NCBI GenBank assembly: GCA_025997675.1
Contig: BNUX01000003.1
Coordinates: forward strand, 1-64,000
Length of the DNA: 64,000 nucleotides
Direction of reading: 5' to 3'
Origin: Spirochaetia bacterium
Lineage (GTDB): Bacteria; Spirochaetota; Spirochaetia; Treponematales; Breznakiellaceae
The notes beneath the pieces were generated by a model, which saw only the letters and a list, made by a program, of their open reading frames with translations, was not told the origin of the DNA and did not search any database. The position numbers were made by a program, and so were the translations under genes. Below, in pieces: positions 25,269-33,764 of the stretch (position 1 is the stretch's first letter; each line of letters opens with the position of its first letter).

Positions 25269-27560
25269 ATGAGTGATTACCTGGATCCCAATAACGAGGA
25301 GCTGCTCAAGGACTTTTTCAGCGAAGCCCAGATGCAGGTTGATACCCTGGAGCAAAACATCCTCGTTTTGGAGAACGATGGCGGCAATAAAGACGCGGTG
25401 GACGAAATATTCCGTGCGGCCCACACCCTGAAGGGCGGGTCCGCAACCGTGGAGATGATGGAACTATCCCATTTTACCCACATGGTGGAGGATGTTCTGG
25501 ACGCTATTCGCTCGGACAAACTCTCGGTCAACGAGGATGTGGTGGATACCCTCCTGGCGGCTATCGATATCATCAAAGCCATGCTCGGCCAACGCATGGA
25601 AGGGGCCGTTTATCAGGAGGACACCTCCGCAATGGAAGACACCCTGGAAGCGCTGATCCCCGAAGGCGCCAAGGGCAAGAAGGGGTCCGCTGCCAAGGCC
25701 AAACCGGCCGCCGCACCCGCGCCTGCCGCAAGCGCAGGGAGCCGGCCCTCCGATGGAGGGCTTCCCGAAAAGGAACTCCAGGAACTGCGGGAATCCGTGG
25801 ATGGCGGCATGCCGATTTACCGTATCTCCGTGGTTTTTGACGAAAGCAGCCTGATGAATACCGTGGGCGGCATCCAGATTTACGCCGCCCTCAAGGGGGA
25901 TGGCACGGTTCTCCGGACGGTCCCGGACTTTGAGGCGCTCTACGAGGATGTTTTCCATCCAACCGTGGACTACTACATCGCCAGTACCAAATCGCCGGAG
26001 GATCTTAAGAAACGGGTCATCATGCCCGATGTATCCCTTTCGGCGGATGTGGTTGATATAACTGTCGCCGCACCCGCACCCGCGCCAGCACCCGCGCCCA
26101 CGCCCACGGAAGCCGCTCCCTCAGCCAAATCCGTTGCAGGGGGAGAGGATGCCAAGAAAGCGGGGAAAGAGGCGGGGTCCATCCTCCGGGTCGATTCCAA
26201 GCGCATCGACGACCTCCTCAACCTGGTGTCCGAAACGGTGATCACCAAGGCCACCTTTAACCAGATTAGCTACCAGTTCGGCGACCTGTTGAACGACCTC
26301 CACAGTATCGAAACGGTCTACCGGGAAAAGATTAAAGCCCTCTTTGACAGCCTGCCGGATTACCTGGACAGCATCCGGGAGGGACGCTCCATCAAGGATA
26401 TCCGCAAGGAAATCAACGAAGACTATGGGGATATCTTTACCCTCTTTGACGGCTTTGAGACCTCCCTGAAAACCAATATGGGCAAATTCCGGGCAACCTC
26501 CCAGAACCTGGGCCGGATCACCGGGGAACTCCAGGAAGGGGTTATGCGAATCCGCATGGTACCCATCAGCCAAATCTTCAGCCGCTTCCCCCGGCTGGTC
26601 CGGGACCTGTCCAAGAGCCTCAACAAGAAGATCAACCTGGTTATCGAAGGGGAGGAGACCGAGCTGGACAAGTCGGTCATTGAAGACCTGCTGGACCCCA
26701 TCATGCACTCGGTGCGGAACTCCATCGACCACGGTATCGAGTCCCTGGAAGAACGGCGGGCTGTGGGCAAACCCGAGGAAGGCATGGTCCTCCTCAGGGC
26801 CACCAACGAAGGGAACATGATAGTCATCGAGATTTCCGATGACGGCAAGGGTATCGACGTGGAGGCGGTCAAGGCAAAGGCGGTTGAGCGGGGCCTTATC
26901 AGTCCGAACAAGCTCCTCAACGATGTGGAAGCCTTCAACCTCATCTTTGAGCCCGGCTTCTCCACCGCAAAGACCATCACCAGCATATCAGGCCGCGGGG
27001 TCGGCCTGGACGTGGTCCGCCGGTCCATCGAGAAGCTTAACGGCACGGTGACGGTCACCTCGGAAAAGGAGAAGGGCACCAAGTTCCTCATCAAACTGCC
27101 CCTCACCCTGGCAATCATCCAGGGCCTCCTGGTCCGGGTGGGGGAGGAAATCTACTCCATACCCATTACCTCGGTTATCGAAAGCCTGCGGATCAAGCCC
27201 GAAGAGATACAGAAGATAGATAATTACGAAGTTTTCAATATACGGAACGATGTGGTTTCCCTGCTCCGGCTCAACCGGCTTTTCGGCATCCGTACCGAGG
27301 AACAGCAGGAGTACAACTTCATCGTTATTGTCGGGACTGCGGAAAAGAAGATGGGCTTCATGGTGGACAGCCTCATCGGCGAGGAAGACGTGGTCATCAA
27401 GCCCCTGCGGGACCAGTTCACCAATTCACCGGGAATTGCCGGGGCGTCCATATTGGGAGACGGTTCGGTTTCCCTGATCATCGACGTGGGCCAGCTTTTG
27501 GAACTGGGACTGCACCAGGAAATAGAAGCCCGGCGTGTCCGTGAAACCCATTCCCGGTAG
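25269..27560 (+). CDS. cheA: Chemotaxis histidine kinase CheA
   Basis: A 763-residue kinase. It has an Hpt domain with phospho-accepting His52 (AAHTLKGG), an Ala/Pro linker, a P2-like domain (~180–262), a second Ala/Pro linker, a dimerisation region (~300–385 with an added helical insert), an HATPase domain (N box RNSIDHGIE ~485; G1 DDGKGID ~520; G2 GRGVGLDVV) and a CheW-like domain (~620–755). It passes phosphate to CheY in response to chemoreceptors and controls flagellar rotation. It is the first gene of cheA–cheW/R–cheX. Confidence 0.95.
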   Translation: MSDYLDPNNEELLKDFFSEAQMQVDTLEQNILVLENDGGNKDAVDEIFRAAHTLKGGSATVEMMELSHFTHMVEDVLDAIRSDKLSVNEDVVDTLLAAIDIIKAMLGQRMEGAVYQEDTSAMEDTLEALIPEGAKGKKGSAAKAKPAAAPAPAASAGSRPSDGGLPEKELQELRESVDGGMPIYRISVVFDESSLMNTVGGIQIYAALKGDGTVLRTVPDFEALYEDVFHPTVDYYIASTKSPEDLKKRVIMPDVSLSADVVDITVAAPAPAPAPAPTPTEAAPSAKSVAGGEDAKKAGKEAGSILRVDSKRIDDLLNLVSETVITKATFNQISYQFGDLLNDLHSIETVYREKIKALFDSLPDYLDSIREGRSIKDIRKEINEDYGDIFTLFDGFETSLKTNMGKFRATSQNLGRITGELQEGVMRIRMVPISQIFSRFPRLVRDLSKSLNKKINLVIEGEETELDKSVIEDLLDPIMHSVRNSIDHGIESLEERRAVGKPEEGMVLLRATNEGNMIVIEISDDGKGIDVEAVKAKAVERGLISPNKLLNDVEAFNLIFEPGFSTAKTITSISGRGVGLDVVRRSIEKLNGTVTVTSEKEKGTKFLIKLPLTLAIIQGLLVRVGEEIYSIPITSVIESLRIKPEEIQKIDNYEVFNIRNDVVSLLRLNRLFGIRTEEQQEYNFIVIVGTAEKKMGFMVDSLIGEEDVVIKPLRDQFTNSPGIAGASILGDGSVSLIIDVGQLLELGLHQEIEARRVRETHSR

Positions 27561-27572
27561 AGCGAGGAAACC

Positions 27573-28925
27573 ATGGCGGCAGTGATACGAGATTTGGCGG
27601 AAGTAAACGCCGAGTTACAGGTACAGAAAGAGCGGGCGGACACGGTGGACTTCAAGATGATCACCTTCTCCCTGGGGGGCAAGGACTACGCGGTGGACAT
27701 CATGAACGTCAAGGAAATTGCCAAGGCGGATAAGTTTACCTATGTCCCCAACGCTGCGTCCTTTGTCCGGGGGGTCTACAACCTCCGGGGGGATATCATC
27801 CCCATCGTGGACCTGCGTATCTTTTTCCACCTTCCGGTGGATAAAAAGACGGACAACCTGGAAAACATGCTGATCCTCCGTATTGAGGACCGGGTCTACG
27901 GCACCATCGTGGACAAGATTGACCGGGTGGTGGGGATCAACTCCGAGCAAATCCAGCCCCCGCACCCCATTTTTGGGGATATCAACGTCAAATACATCAG
28001 CGGGGTGGTGGAAAAGCAGGGGGATCTCTTCATCATTCTGGACGTGATCCGGATTTTTACCCAGAGCGAAGATGATAAGGCAAAACCCCGGGGTCAGGCC
28101 ATACAGGTCAGTTCCGGCCCTGCGCCGGATGATTTTTACCCCGTGCCGCCGGCAGCTGAAGGCGCCGCCGACGTACCGGCCCCGGCATACCAGGAGTCGG
28201 ACCTTCAATTTATCAAGGAAAGCCTCTCCGCCCTCAAGCGTTTTACCGCAAGCCCCCTCAATGATTCCTGGGTCGGGAAGCGCTTCCGCGAGTGGACAGG
28301 GACCCACGGCGGCAGCGATATCCAGCTTAAAAACGCCGCGGAGGCCGACGAATTCCTCCAAACATTCCCCTCCCCCTCTACCGGGACTTTCTGGGATGAG
28401 GACTACGCCGCTACATTCAAGTCGGTTCTGCCGGATATGCCCTCCAACAGTATCCAGGTATGGAACCTCGGCTGCGGCAAGGGCTATGAAACCTATTCAT
28501 TAGCGTGTATACTCAAGTCACGGTACCCCAACGGTCGTATCAAGATTTGGGCCAACGACAGCGACATCATGGCCATATCTCAGGCGCCGAACATGAGCTT
28601 TGACTTGGAGGATGTGCCGGAATATTGCCGGGAGTATATGACCAAGGGAAAAACCGGGCATGGTTTCAGCCAGGCGATCAAGGATTCGATACTCTTTGAA
28701 TACCATGACGTGCTGAACGAGAACCCCTTGCCGGAACTGGACATCATCCTGGGCCGGGATTTGGTTTCCTTCTTTAATGAGCAGCAACAGGGAAAGATCC
28801 TGGCCGATTTCTCCGAGAAATTGAAGGCCCGGGGGCTGATTGTTCTGGGAACCAATGAAGAACTGCCGGAAAACGAGTGGATTCCTCTGGGGAAGGACAC
28901 TGTTTCCGCATTTATGCGGGCTTAA
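27573..28925 (+). CDS. cheW: CheW fused to a CheR-like domain
   Basis: A 450-residue fusion. Residues ~26–170 are a CheW coupling domain (MITFSLGGKDYAVDIMNVKEI, FVRGVYNLRGDIIPIVDLR). After a Pro/Ala linker, residues ~205–450 resemble the methyltransferase CheR: VWNLGCGKGYETYSLA matches the CheR SAM-binding motif, ANDSDI the acidic ribose contact, and GRDLVSFFNE the place of CRNVLIYF. Changes in the last motif and the missing N-terminal CheR domain suggest that it may bind but not methylate. This layout is known from other treponemes, where the protein is part of the receptor array. Confidence 0.88.
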   Translation: MAAVIRDLAEVNAELQVQKERADTVDFKMITFSLGGKDYAVDIMNVKEIAKADKFTYVPNAASFVRGVYNLRGDIIPIVDLRIFFHLPVDKKTDNLENMLILRIEDRVYGTIVDKIDRVVGINSEQIQPPHPIFGDINVKYISGVVEKQGDLFIILDVIRIFTQSEDDKAKPRGQAIQVSSGPAPDDFYPVPPAAEGAADVPAPAYQESDLQFIKESLSALKRFTASPLNDSWVGKRFREWTGTHGGSDIQLKNAAEADEFLQTFPSPSTGTFWDEDYAATFKSVLPDMPSNSIQVWNLGCGKGYETYSLACILKSRYPNGRIKIWANDSDIMAISQAPNMSFDLEDVPEYCREYMTKGKTGHGFSQAIKDSILFEYHDVLNENPLPELDIILGRDLVSFFNEQQQGKILADFSEKLKARGLIVLGTNEELPENEWIPLGKDTVSAFMRA

Positions 28926-28949
28926 TAGGTATTTTGGAAGGAGTATGGA

Positions 28950-29438
28950 ATGAGAGTCGAATATATTAATCCCTTTGTTGAAGCGGCCCATGATGTTTTG
29001 CAGGAAGTGCTTGCCGACCGGCTCAAGGAACTCAAGGCCGATGTAAAGCGGGGGGAGCTTTCCCTCAGATCCACCACCATGAAGATTATGGGGGTTGCAG
29101 CCCTGGTAGGTCTTGCCGGCGATGTTGAGGGGCGGGTTCTTTTTGATATGAAAAAGGAAACGGCCCTTGCGGTGGCGGGGGCCATGAACGGCGAAACCTT
29201 CACCGCCATGGACGAAATGGCCAAGGCCACCATCCAGGAGCTGGCCAACATGGTCACCGCCCAGGCGGTGACCAAGCTCCATGCTCAGGGCTTCAAGTTT
29301 GATCTTACCCCGCCTGCCCTCTTTACCGGGGAGAACATGGAAATCTCCAACAGCGCGGTGGAAGCCCTTATCGTCCCCATGGAACTGGGGCCCATCGGGA
29401 AGATAGAGATCAATGTTGCGGTCCGGGAACGGGCATAA
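28950..29438 (+). CDS. cheX: CheY-P phosphatase CheX
   Basis: A 162-residue protein matching CheX of spirochaetes. The catalytic E-x-x-N motif is seen in TIQELANMV. CheX removes phosphate from CheY-P and is needed for run/reverse control in spirochaetes. GAAGGAG nine bases upstream is a good ribosome binding site. In T. pallidum and T. denticola cheY follows cheX; here tRNA-Val and a terminator follow instead. Confidence 0.92.
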   Translation: MRVEYINPFVEAAHDVLQEVLADRLKELKADVKRGELSLRSTTMKIMGVAALVGLAGDVEGRVLFDMKKETALAVAGAMNGETFTAMDEMAKATIQELANMVTAQAVTKLHAQGFKFDLTPPALFTGENMEISNSAVEALIVPMELGPIGKIEINVAVRERA

Positions 29439-29442
29439 ACTA

Positions 29443-29472
29443 TTGACAAAGGTCATGTTTTTCTGGTATACA
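29443..29472 (+). promoter_or_regulatory. Promoter of tRNA-Val
   Basis: TTGACA (29443–29448), 18-bp spacer, TATACA (29467–29472). The expected start is a few bases before the tRNA 5' end. The tRNA is therefore expressed apart from the che operon. Confidence 0.7.
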
Positions 29473-29481
29473 TAAATACCG

Positions 29482-29555
29482 GGGCGGTTAGCTCAGTTGG
29501 TTAGAGCACCTGCTCGACACGCAGGGGGTCGATTGTTCAAGTCAATTATCGCCCA
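29482..29555 (+). tRNA. tRNA-Val (anticodon GAC)
   Basis: A 74-nt cloverleaf: acceptor stem GGGCGGT/ATCGCCC with one G·U pair, D arm GCTC…GAGC, anticodon stem CCTGC/GCAGG with loop TCGACAC, and T arm GATTG/CAATT with loop TTCAAGT. The anticodon GAC (29516–29518) reads Val codons GUC and GUU. Position 33 is C instead of the near-universal T. The CCA end is not encoded. Its body resembles tRNA-Asp, but the anticodon is not GTC. Confidence 0.85.
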
Positions 29556-29590
29556 TCCAGAGGGGAACCTTTGGTGGAGTACACCGTAGT

Positions 29591-29635
29591 AGACCGGTGA
29601 TTCCTTACCCATAAGGAATTACCGGTCTTTATTTT
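29591..29635. terminator. Strong hairpin terminator, possibly bidirectional
   Basis: A long stem (AGACCGGT and ATTCCTTA pairing with TAAGGAAT and ACCGGTCT, one mismatch) is followed by TTTATTTT on the plus strand. It ends the cheX/tRNA-Val transcription and reaches into the last codons of recX on the other strand. Confidence 0.85.
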
Positions 29636-30236
29636 CGTACCACTCCAGCGCCCTTGAAGAGAACCCTTCCCTTTTAAGCTGCCCCTTAAGGAACCGGGGG
29701 TCCGCTCCGGCGTACCGTTTCGCCGCAAACCTTCTGAGCAGCTCCGTTTCCCGTTCAAAGTCCAGCGCCGATTTGCATGCTCCCCAGGCAATGTCCCGGT
29801 CTATGCCCCGCCGGCACAGGCTGCTAATGAGCCGGAAGGGGCTGTCGGCGCCCCGGTACAGCCGGGACTGTATCCACCGTTCGGCAAAGCGGCGGTCGTC
29901 CACAATTTCCATCTCCGCAAGGTAGGCCACCGCCGCTTTGACACAAGCCCCCCCGTGTCCCCGCAGTTCCAGCTTCCGTTCAAGTTTCGTCCGGGTCTGT
30001 TCCGCCCTGGCCGCCAGCCGCAGCCCGGCCCGCTCCGCCCGGAAACAGTCCGCGGCAAAACGGAGGGCCGCCGCTTCTTCGCTCCCGAGTTCCTTCCCGG
30101 GGAAAAAATAGCCCTCACCCTGATACGGGTGGGGGAGATAGATGGGATTGAAGGAGAAAAGCACGCCATCCGAAAGACCAATGCGGATAATCGCGCAGGT
30201 TGTTTTTACGGATACAACCTGTAGGTCGTCAACCAC
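29619..30236 (-). CDS. recX: RecX-family regulatory protein
   Basis: A 205-residue protein with RecX helical repeats: LERKLELRGHGG, VAYLAEMEIVDDRRFAERWI, SPFRLISSLCRRGID and FLKGQLKREGFSSRALEW. RecX binds RecA filaments and limits recombination and SOS activity. The N-terminal 90 residues are divergent. The start is GTG with no clear ribosome binding site. It lies 20 bases after rpsI on the same strand, so it may be read through from the ribosomal genes. recA is not in this window. Confidence 0.75.
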   Translation of the reverse strand: MVDDLQVVSVKTTCAIIRIGLSDGVLFSFNPIYLPHPYQGEGYFFPGKELGSEEAAALRFAADCFRAERAGLRLAARAEQTRTKLERKLELRGHGGACVKAAVAYLAEMEIVDDRRFAERWIQSRLYRGADSPFRLISSLCRRGIDRDIAWGACKSALDFERETELLRRFAAKRYAGADPRFLKGQLKREGFSSRALEWYENKDR

Positions 30237-30256
30237 GGTTAGGCGGTCTACCCGGA

Positions 30257-30655
30257 TTAGCGCTTCGAGAACTGGAAGCGTCTGCGAGCGCCTGCCTGGC
30301 CGTACTTCTTGCGTTCCACCATCCGGGAATCACGGGTCATGAACCCGTTACTCCGCAGGGCGGTATAGTTGGCCTGGTCAATCTGGCAAAGCGCCCGGGA
30401 AAGCCCGTGGCGGCATGCCCCGGCCTGGCCGTTGGGCCCGCCGCCGTAGACATTGATCAAAATGTCAAACTTGTTTTCGTTGGCGGTCACCATAAGGGGC
30501 TGACGCACCACCATGGCGTGTTCACTCAGGGAAAAATACTGGCTCAACTCCTTGCCGTTGATCACAATTTTGCCTTCCCCCTCCCGGACATACACCCGGG
30601 CCACCGCACATTTCCGCCGTCCGGTTCCGATACCAAGATTCTTAGTCACCTGCAT
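30257..30655 (-). CDS. rpsI: Ribosomal protein S9
   Basis: A 132-residue protein with GTGRRKCAVARVYVREGEG at the start, GGGPNGQAGACRHGLSRAL in the middle and the basic tail KKYGQAGARRRFQFSKR that reaches the P-site tRNA. It lies three bases after rplM, the usual rplM–rpsI pair. Confidence 0.96.
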   Translation of the reverse strand: MQVTKNLGIGTGRRKCAVARVYVREGEGKIVINGKELSQYFSLSEHAMVVRQPLMVTANENKFDILINVYGGGPNGQAGACRHGLSRALCQIDQANYTALRSNGFMTRDSRMVERKKYGQAGARRRFQFSKR

Positions 30656-30658
30656 CTC

Positions 30659-31087
30659 CTATAATTCAATGGCCTGGGGGTTTTGCGCCCCGTGGGGGTG
30701 TTCCGCCCCCGCATAGACCTTAACGTTCTTCCACAGTTTCCGGCCCAGGGGCCCCTTGGGAAGCATACCCTTAATTGCCAGCTCCAGCGGGGCGGCGGGG
30801 TGCCGGGCGGCCAGCTTTTCGTAGTTGACCGTTTTAAGCCCCCCAACATAGCCGGTGTGATGGTGGTACAGCTTATCCCGGACCTTTTGCCCGGTTACCA
30901 CGAGCTTATCCGCGTTCACCACCACCACAAAATCCCCCACTTCCTGGTGGGGAGCAAACACCGCTTTTTCCTTTCCCCTGACAATGGAAGCCGCCTTAGC
31001 CGCAATCCTGCCGAGAACCTTGCCCTCGGCGTCGATTAAAAACCACTTCCGCTCTACCAGAGCGGGTTTTACAAATATCGTTCTCAT
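30659..31087 (-). CDS. rplM: Ribosomal protein L13
   Basis: A 142-residue protein of normal length, from MRTIFVKPALVERKWFLIDA to the C-terminus. GKEKAVFAPHQEVGDFVVVVN and GMLPKGPLGR are family motifs. The open frame continues upstream to 31423 through the tandem array, but that extension is unlike any L13 and is rejected. Confidence 0.95.
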   Translation of the reverse strand: MRTIFVKPALVERKWFLIDAEGKVLGRIAAKAASIVRGKEKAVFAPHQEVGDFVVVVNADKLVVTGQKVRDKLYHHHTGYVGGLKTVNYEKLAARHPAAPLELAIKGMLPKGPLGRKLWKNVKVYAGAEHPHGAQNPQAIEL

Positions 31088-31226
31088 ACCTAACCTTCTT
31101 ATCAATTTTCCGGGTGAGATACTATCTTCACATAAACCGGGAAAAAATGTCAAGGGCTCCAACCGGCTTTCGTCAATAGTTCCTAAAAACAGGTGGCCCG
31201 AATTCTTAATCCCTAGTGCGGTAGAC
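31088..31226. other. Spacer between rplM and tandem array B
   Basis: Promoter for rplM–rpsI–recX is expected here on the minus strand. A TTGACA box is present on the minus strand at 31153–31148, but I see no -10 box at normal spacing. No gene is supported. Confidence 0.35.
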
Positions 31227-31424
31227 GGTTCTACGGGGGGGACCGCAGCCTCCACGGGGGGGACCGCAGCCTCTACGGGGGGGACCGCAGCCTCTACGGG
31301 GGGGACCGCAGCCTCTACGGAGGGGACCGTAGCCTCTACGGGGGGGACCGTAGCCTCTACGGAGGGGACCGTAGCCTCTACGGAGGGGACCGTGGCCTCC
31401 ACGGGGGGCACCGCAGTCCGCAAC
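31227..31424. repeat. Tandem array B, 21-bp units
   Basis: Eight full units and flanking partial copies repeat with a strict 21-bp period (unit starts 31241, 31262, … 31388). The inner half of several units holds the inverted repeat CCGTAG–CCT–CTACGG, followed by a run of G. The array lies between the divergent rplM and secG genes. It keeps open frames on both strands ([11 protein letters not shown] heptads), which falsely lengthen rplM and secG. Confidence 0.9.
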
Positions 31425-31520
31425 CCAGGCGGTAAAGTTGTTGCACCTACCGCAGTCGGTTACTTGCATAACTTTTTTTGTTTCGGTAAGCTTATAGAAT
31501 ATTTTCAATGGAGTCATGAG

Positions 31521-31871
31521 ATGGGTGTACTCAGTGTGGTGTTATTGGTGTTTTTTATTATTGCGGCGATTCTGCTTATCCTCCTGGTTTTGATACAGAA
31601 CGAGGAAGGGGATAGTTTGGGGGGGATCTTTGCGGGGGGCTCTTCCTCCGCCTTTGGGTCCCGGTCCGGCAATGTACTTACCAGGGCAACCTCTATTTTG
31701 GGCGGGATCTTCCTGGTGCTTAGCCTTGGTCTTGCGCTGTTAAACAGGACCCCCGGCGGTACCGGGGTTGAAGACGCGGGACGGCAGCTCGGGGCCGAGG
31801 GTACTAGTGACTGGTGGCAGGAGTCGGGCGAGGCTAATGATGCGGATTCCCCCCCGGATCCCCTGGAATAG
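31521..31871 (+). CDS. secG: Protein translocase subunit SecG
   Basis: A 116-residue protein with two membrane helices (residues ~3–25, VLSVVLLVFFIIAAILLILL; ~57–75, SILGGIFLVLSLGLALL) joined by the typical SecG loop EGDSLGGIFAGGSSSAFG. It assists SecYEG-mediated export. The tail after the second helix is acidic and Gly/Asp-rich. The start at 31521 has GGAG seven bases upstream; frames extending upstream pass through array B and are not used. Confidence 0.92.
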   Translation: MGVLSVVLLVFFIIAAILLILLVLIQNEEGDSLGGIFAGGSSSAFGSRSGNVLTRATSILGGIFLVLSLGLALLNRTPGGTGVEDAGRQLGAEGTSDWWQESGEANDADSPPDPLE

Positions 31872-31887
31872 GATTGGTGGAGGCGTG

Positions 31888-32361
31888 ATGTTTTTATATG
31901 AACTGTTCTCGCCGGAATTTATACAGATTGGTTTGCAGGCCGAGGACAAAGAGGAAGTTTTTGAGGAACTGGTAGATCGTTTTTGCCAGGTTATTAAGTC
32001 CGACGCCCGTGAGGAGATACTGGAAGCCCTGCGAAGCCGGGAAAGTAAGATGTCCACGGGGATTCAGAAGGGTATCGCCATTCCCCACGGAAAGACCAAC
32101 GCAGTGGATAGGGTCTACGGTATGCTGGGAATTTCCCGGAAGGGGATAGACTACGAAGCCCTGGACGGGAATCCGGTGCATCTCCTCTTCATGGTCCTCG
32201 GCCCCTCGGGGGATTCGGAAAAGCATTTGAAGGTTCTCCAGCGGCTGGCGGAGTTACTAACTAATCCCCAGTTTTTTGCGGAACTGGCGGCCCAGAAGGA
32301 TGCCCAAAGCGCCTATGGGGTTATAAAAAAACATGAGGATATTCTTATCGCTTTGAATTAG
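31888..32361 (+). CDS. ptsN: PTS EIIA domain protein (PtsN-like)
   Basis: A 157-residue EIIA of the fructose/nitrogen type. The phosphorylated His is in GIAIPHGKT (residue ~66), and VHLLFMVLGPSGDSEKHL is a conserved part of the fold. Many spirochaetes have EIIA-Ntr without a full sugar PTS, where it acts as a regulator of potassium or nitrogen metabolism. GTGGAGG gives the ribosome binding site. It lies 16 bases after secG and 10 before the V-ATPase genes. Confidence 0.88.
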   Translation: MFLYELFSPEFIQIGLQAEDKEEVFEELVDRFCQVIKSDAREEILEALRSRESKMSTGIQKGIAIPHGKTNAVDRVYGMLGISRKGIDYEALDGNPVHLLFMVLGPSGDSEKHLKVLQRLAELLTNPQFFAELAAQKDAQSAYGVIKKHEDILIALN

Positions 32362-32371
32362 TAGGGGACGC

Positions 32372-32692
32372 ATGGATTCAGATAATGGCGAACAGGGCGT
32401 TTTGCAGCATCTCCTGGATGTTGAGTCCCAGGCTGCCGGCTTGGTTGATGAAGCTCAGGCGGAGGCGGATCGCCGGGTCTCCGAAGGCGAAAAGGAAAAC
32501 CGCGCCCGCTATGATGAGCGGTATGGTCTTTTAGCGGCAGAACTGAGCGGGGAGTACGAAGCGGCGGTGCTGGCGGTTAAAGAGGACTATACCCGGCAGC
32601 TTGAGGCATACTCGTCGAGCTTGGCGGCTATGGGAATTCAACGGGATGCCTTTTCCGCACTGGCGGAAAAGTTGTTCTTTGAGGATTGTTAG
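32372..32692 (+). CDS. V-type ATPase peripheral-stalk subunit G/H
   Basis: A 106-residue, almost wholly helical, charged protein (DVESQAAGLVDEAQAEADRRV, EKENRARYDERY). Size, coiled-coil nature and position before subunit C indicate the G/H stalk subunit, which pairs with subunit E to link the V1 head to subunit I. Sequence in this family is weakly conserved, so the call rests partly on context. Confidence 0.7.
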   Translation: MDSDNGEQGVLQHLLDVESQAAGLVDEAQAEADRRVSEGEKENRARYDERYGLLAAELSGEYEAAVLAVKEDYTRQLEAYSSSLAAMGIQRDAFSALAEKLFFEDC

Positions 32693-33727
32693 GTGGTGGG
32701 ATCCGGGGAACGGGCATATGTGTATGCCAAGGCGTGCGGGATTACCGGTAAATCCTTTATCGGGAAAAACCGTTCCCGGCTTGCCGCCTTAAGCCGGCTG
32801 TCTGAATTGGACCGGCTTATCTTTGGAACCGATGCCCGGGATCTTCCTGAGCGGGAACTGCTTCCGGATCTTGAAGGGCGTATCATCAACCGGACGGCGA
32901 AACAAATTGTTACCATCGTGAATTCCTTTCGGGAGCCCCCGGAACTACTGGTCCGTATGGTGCGGGAGTTTGAGTATACGGACCTGAAACGGGCGATCAC
33001 CGCCGTCGCCGGAGGGGAACGTACGCTTCCGGAGCGAACCGGCATCGGCCGTTTTGCCGCCCTGGATTTCAGTGATTATCCCCGGTTTGACAAAATACTC
33101 ACGGGAACGGAATTTGAATTCCTTCTGGAGGATATTGAGGATCTTCGCGGCCCTTCCGGGCCTTCAACCGCGCTTATTCAGAACAAACTGGACCGGCACT
33201 ACTACACCTGCCTCTGGAATTCCCTGTTCAAGCTTGCCCCCTCTGATCGTTCTTCTATTGAACGGATACTGGCGGAGGAGTTGAGCCTGCGGAACGCCGC
33301 CTGGGCGCTGCGGATGCGGTCCTATTACGGCATGTCTGCGGAACAGACCCGGGAATATCTGGTGTTTATCCCCGTGAGAAAATCCCGGCCCGGTGCCGTT
33401 GATGCTACCCTGGCGGATGACGCCCTGGCTTCCCTGACCATGTCCCTGGATAGTCCCGCCGACTGGGCCAGGTGGCGCTGGGTGAAATTCCTGAACCGCA
33501 CCGGTGAGCACTGGACTGCGGATCCCCGGCATTTTCAAAACGCCGCCGCGCAGTATCTCTACCGCTTGGCCCGGCATTCCTTCCGTCAGAGGCCCTTCTC
33601 CCTGGATACCGCCGCCTGTTTTATCAAACTCAAACTCTTTGAGGAGGATCTCCTGACCAGTGTTGCCGAGGGTTTGAGCTTAGGTCTGGGGGCGTTGGAA
33701 ACGCTTTCCATGCTGGGGGCCTCGTGA
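32693..33727 (+). CDS. atpC: V-type ATPase subunit C (d)
   Basis: A 344-residue subunit C/d with start GTG immediately after the preceding stop. VYAKACGITGKSFIG, FEYTDLKRAI and the C-terminal Leu-rich repeats of helices fit. It is the socket that connects the rotor stalk to the membrane ring. Confidence 0.82.
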   Translation: MVGSGERAYVYAKACGITGKSFIGKNRSRLAALSRLSELDRLIFGTDARDLPERELLPDLEGRIINRTAKQIVTIVNSFREPPELLVRMVREFEYTDLKRAITAVAGGERTLPERTGIGRFAALDFSDYPRFDKILTGTEFEFLLEDIEDLRGPSGPSTALIQNKLDRHYYTCLWNSLFKLAPSDRSSIERILAEELSLRNAAWALRMRSYYGMSAEQTREYLVFIPVRKSRPGAVDATLADDALASLTMSLDSPADWARWRWVKFLNRTGEHWTADPRHFQNAAAQYLYRLARHSFRQRPFSLDTAACFIKLKLFEEDLLTSVAEGLSLGLGALETLSMLGAS

Positions 33728-33764
33728 ACACTCACCCGACGAACGTAGTGAGGAGGTTCCCCTC

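Noticed and set aside
29482..29555. tRNA-Asp
   Set aside because: The body and C38 resemble tRNA-Asp, but the loop TCGACAC places GAC, not GTC, at 34–36, so Val is the better call.
31088..31423. N-terminal extension of L13 through array B, and the matching extension of SecG on the other strand
   Set aside because: Both extensions are products of the repeat period; L13 and SecG have normal length and ribosome binding sites at the inner starts.
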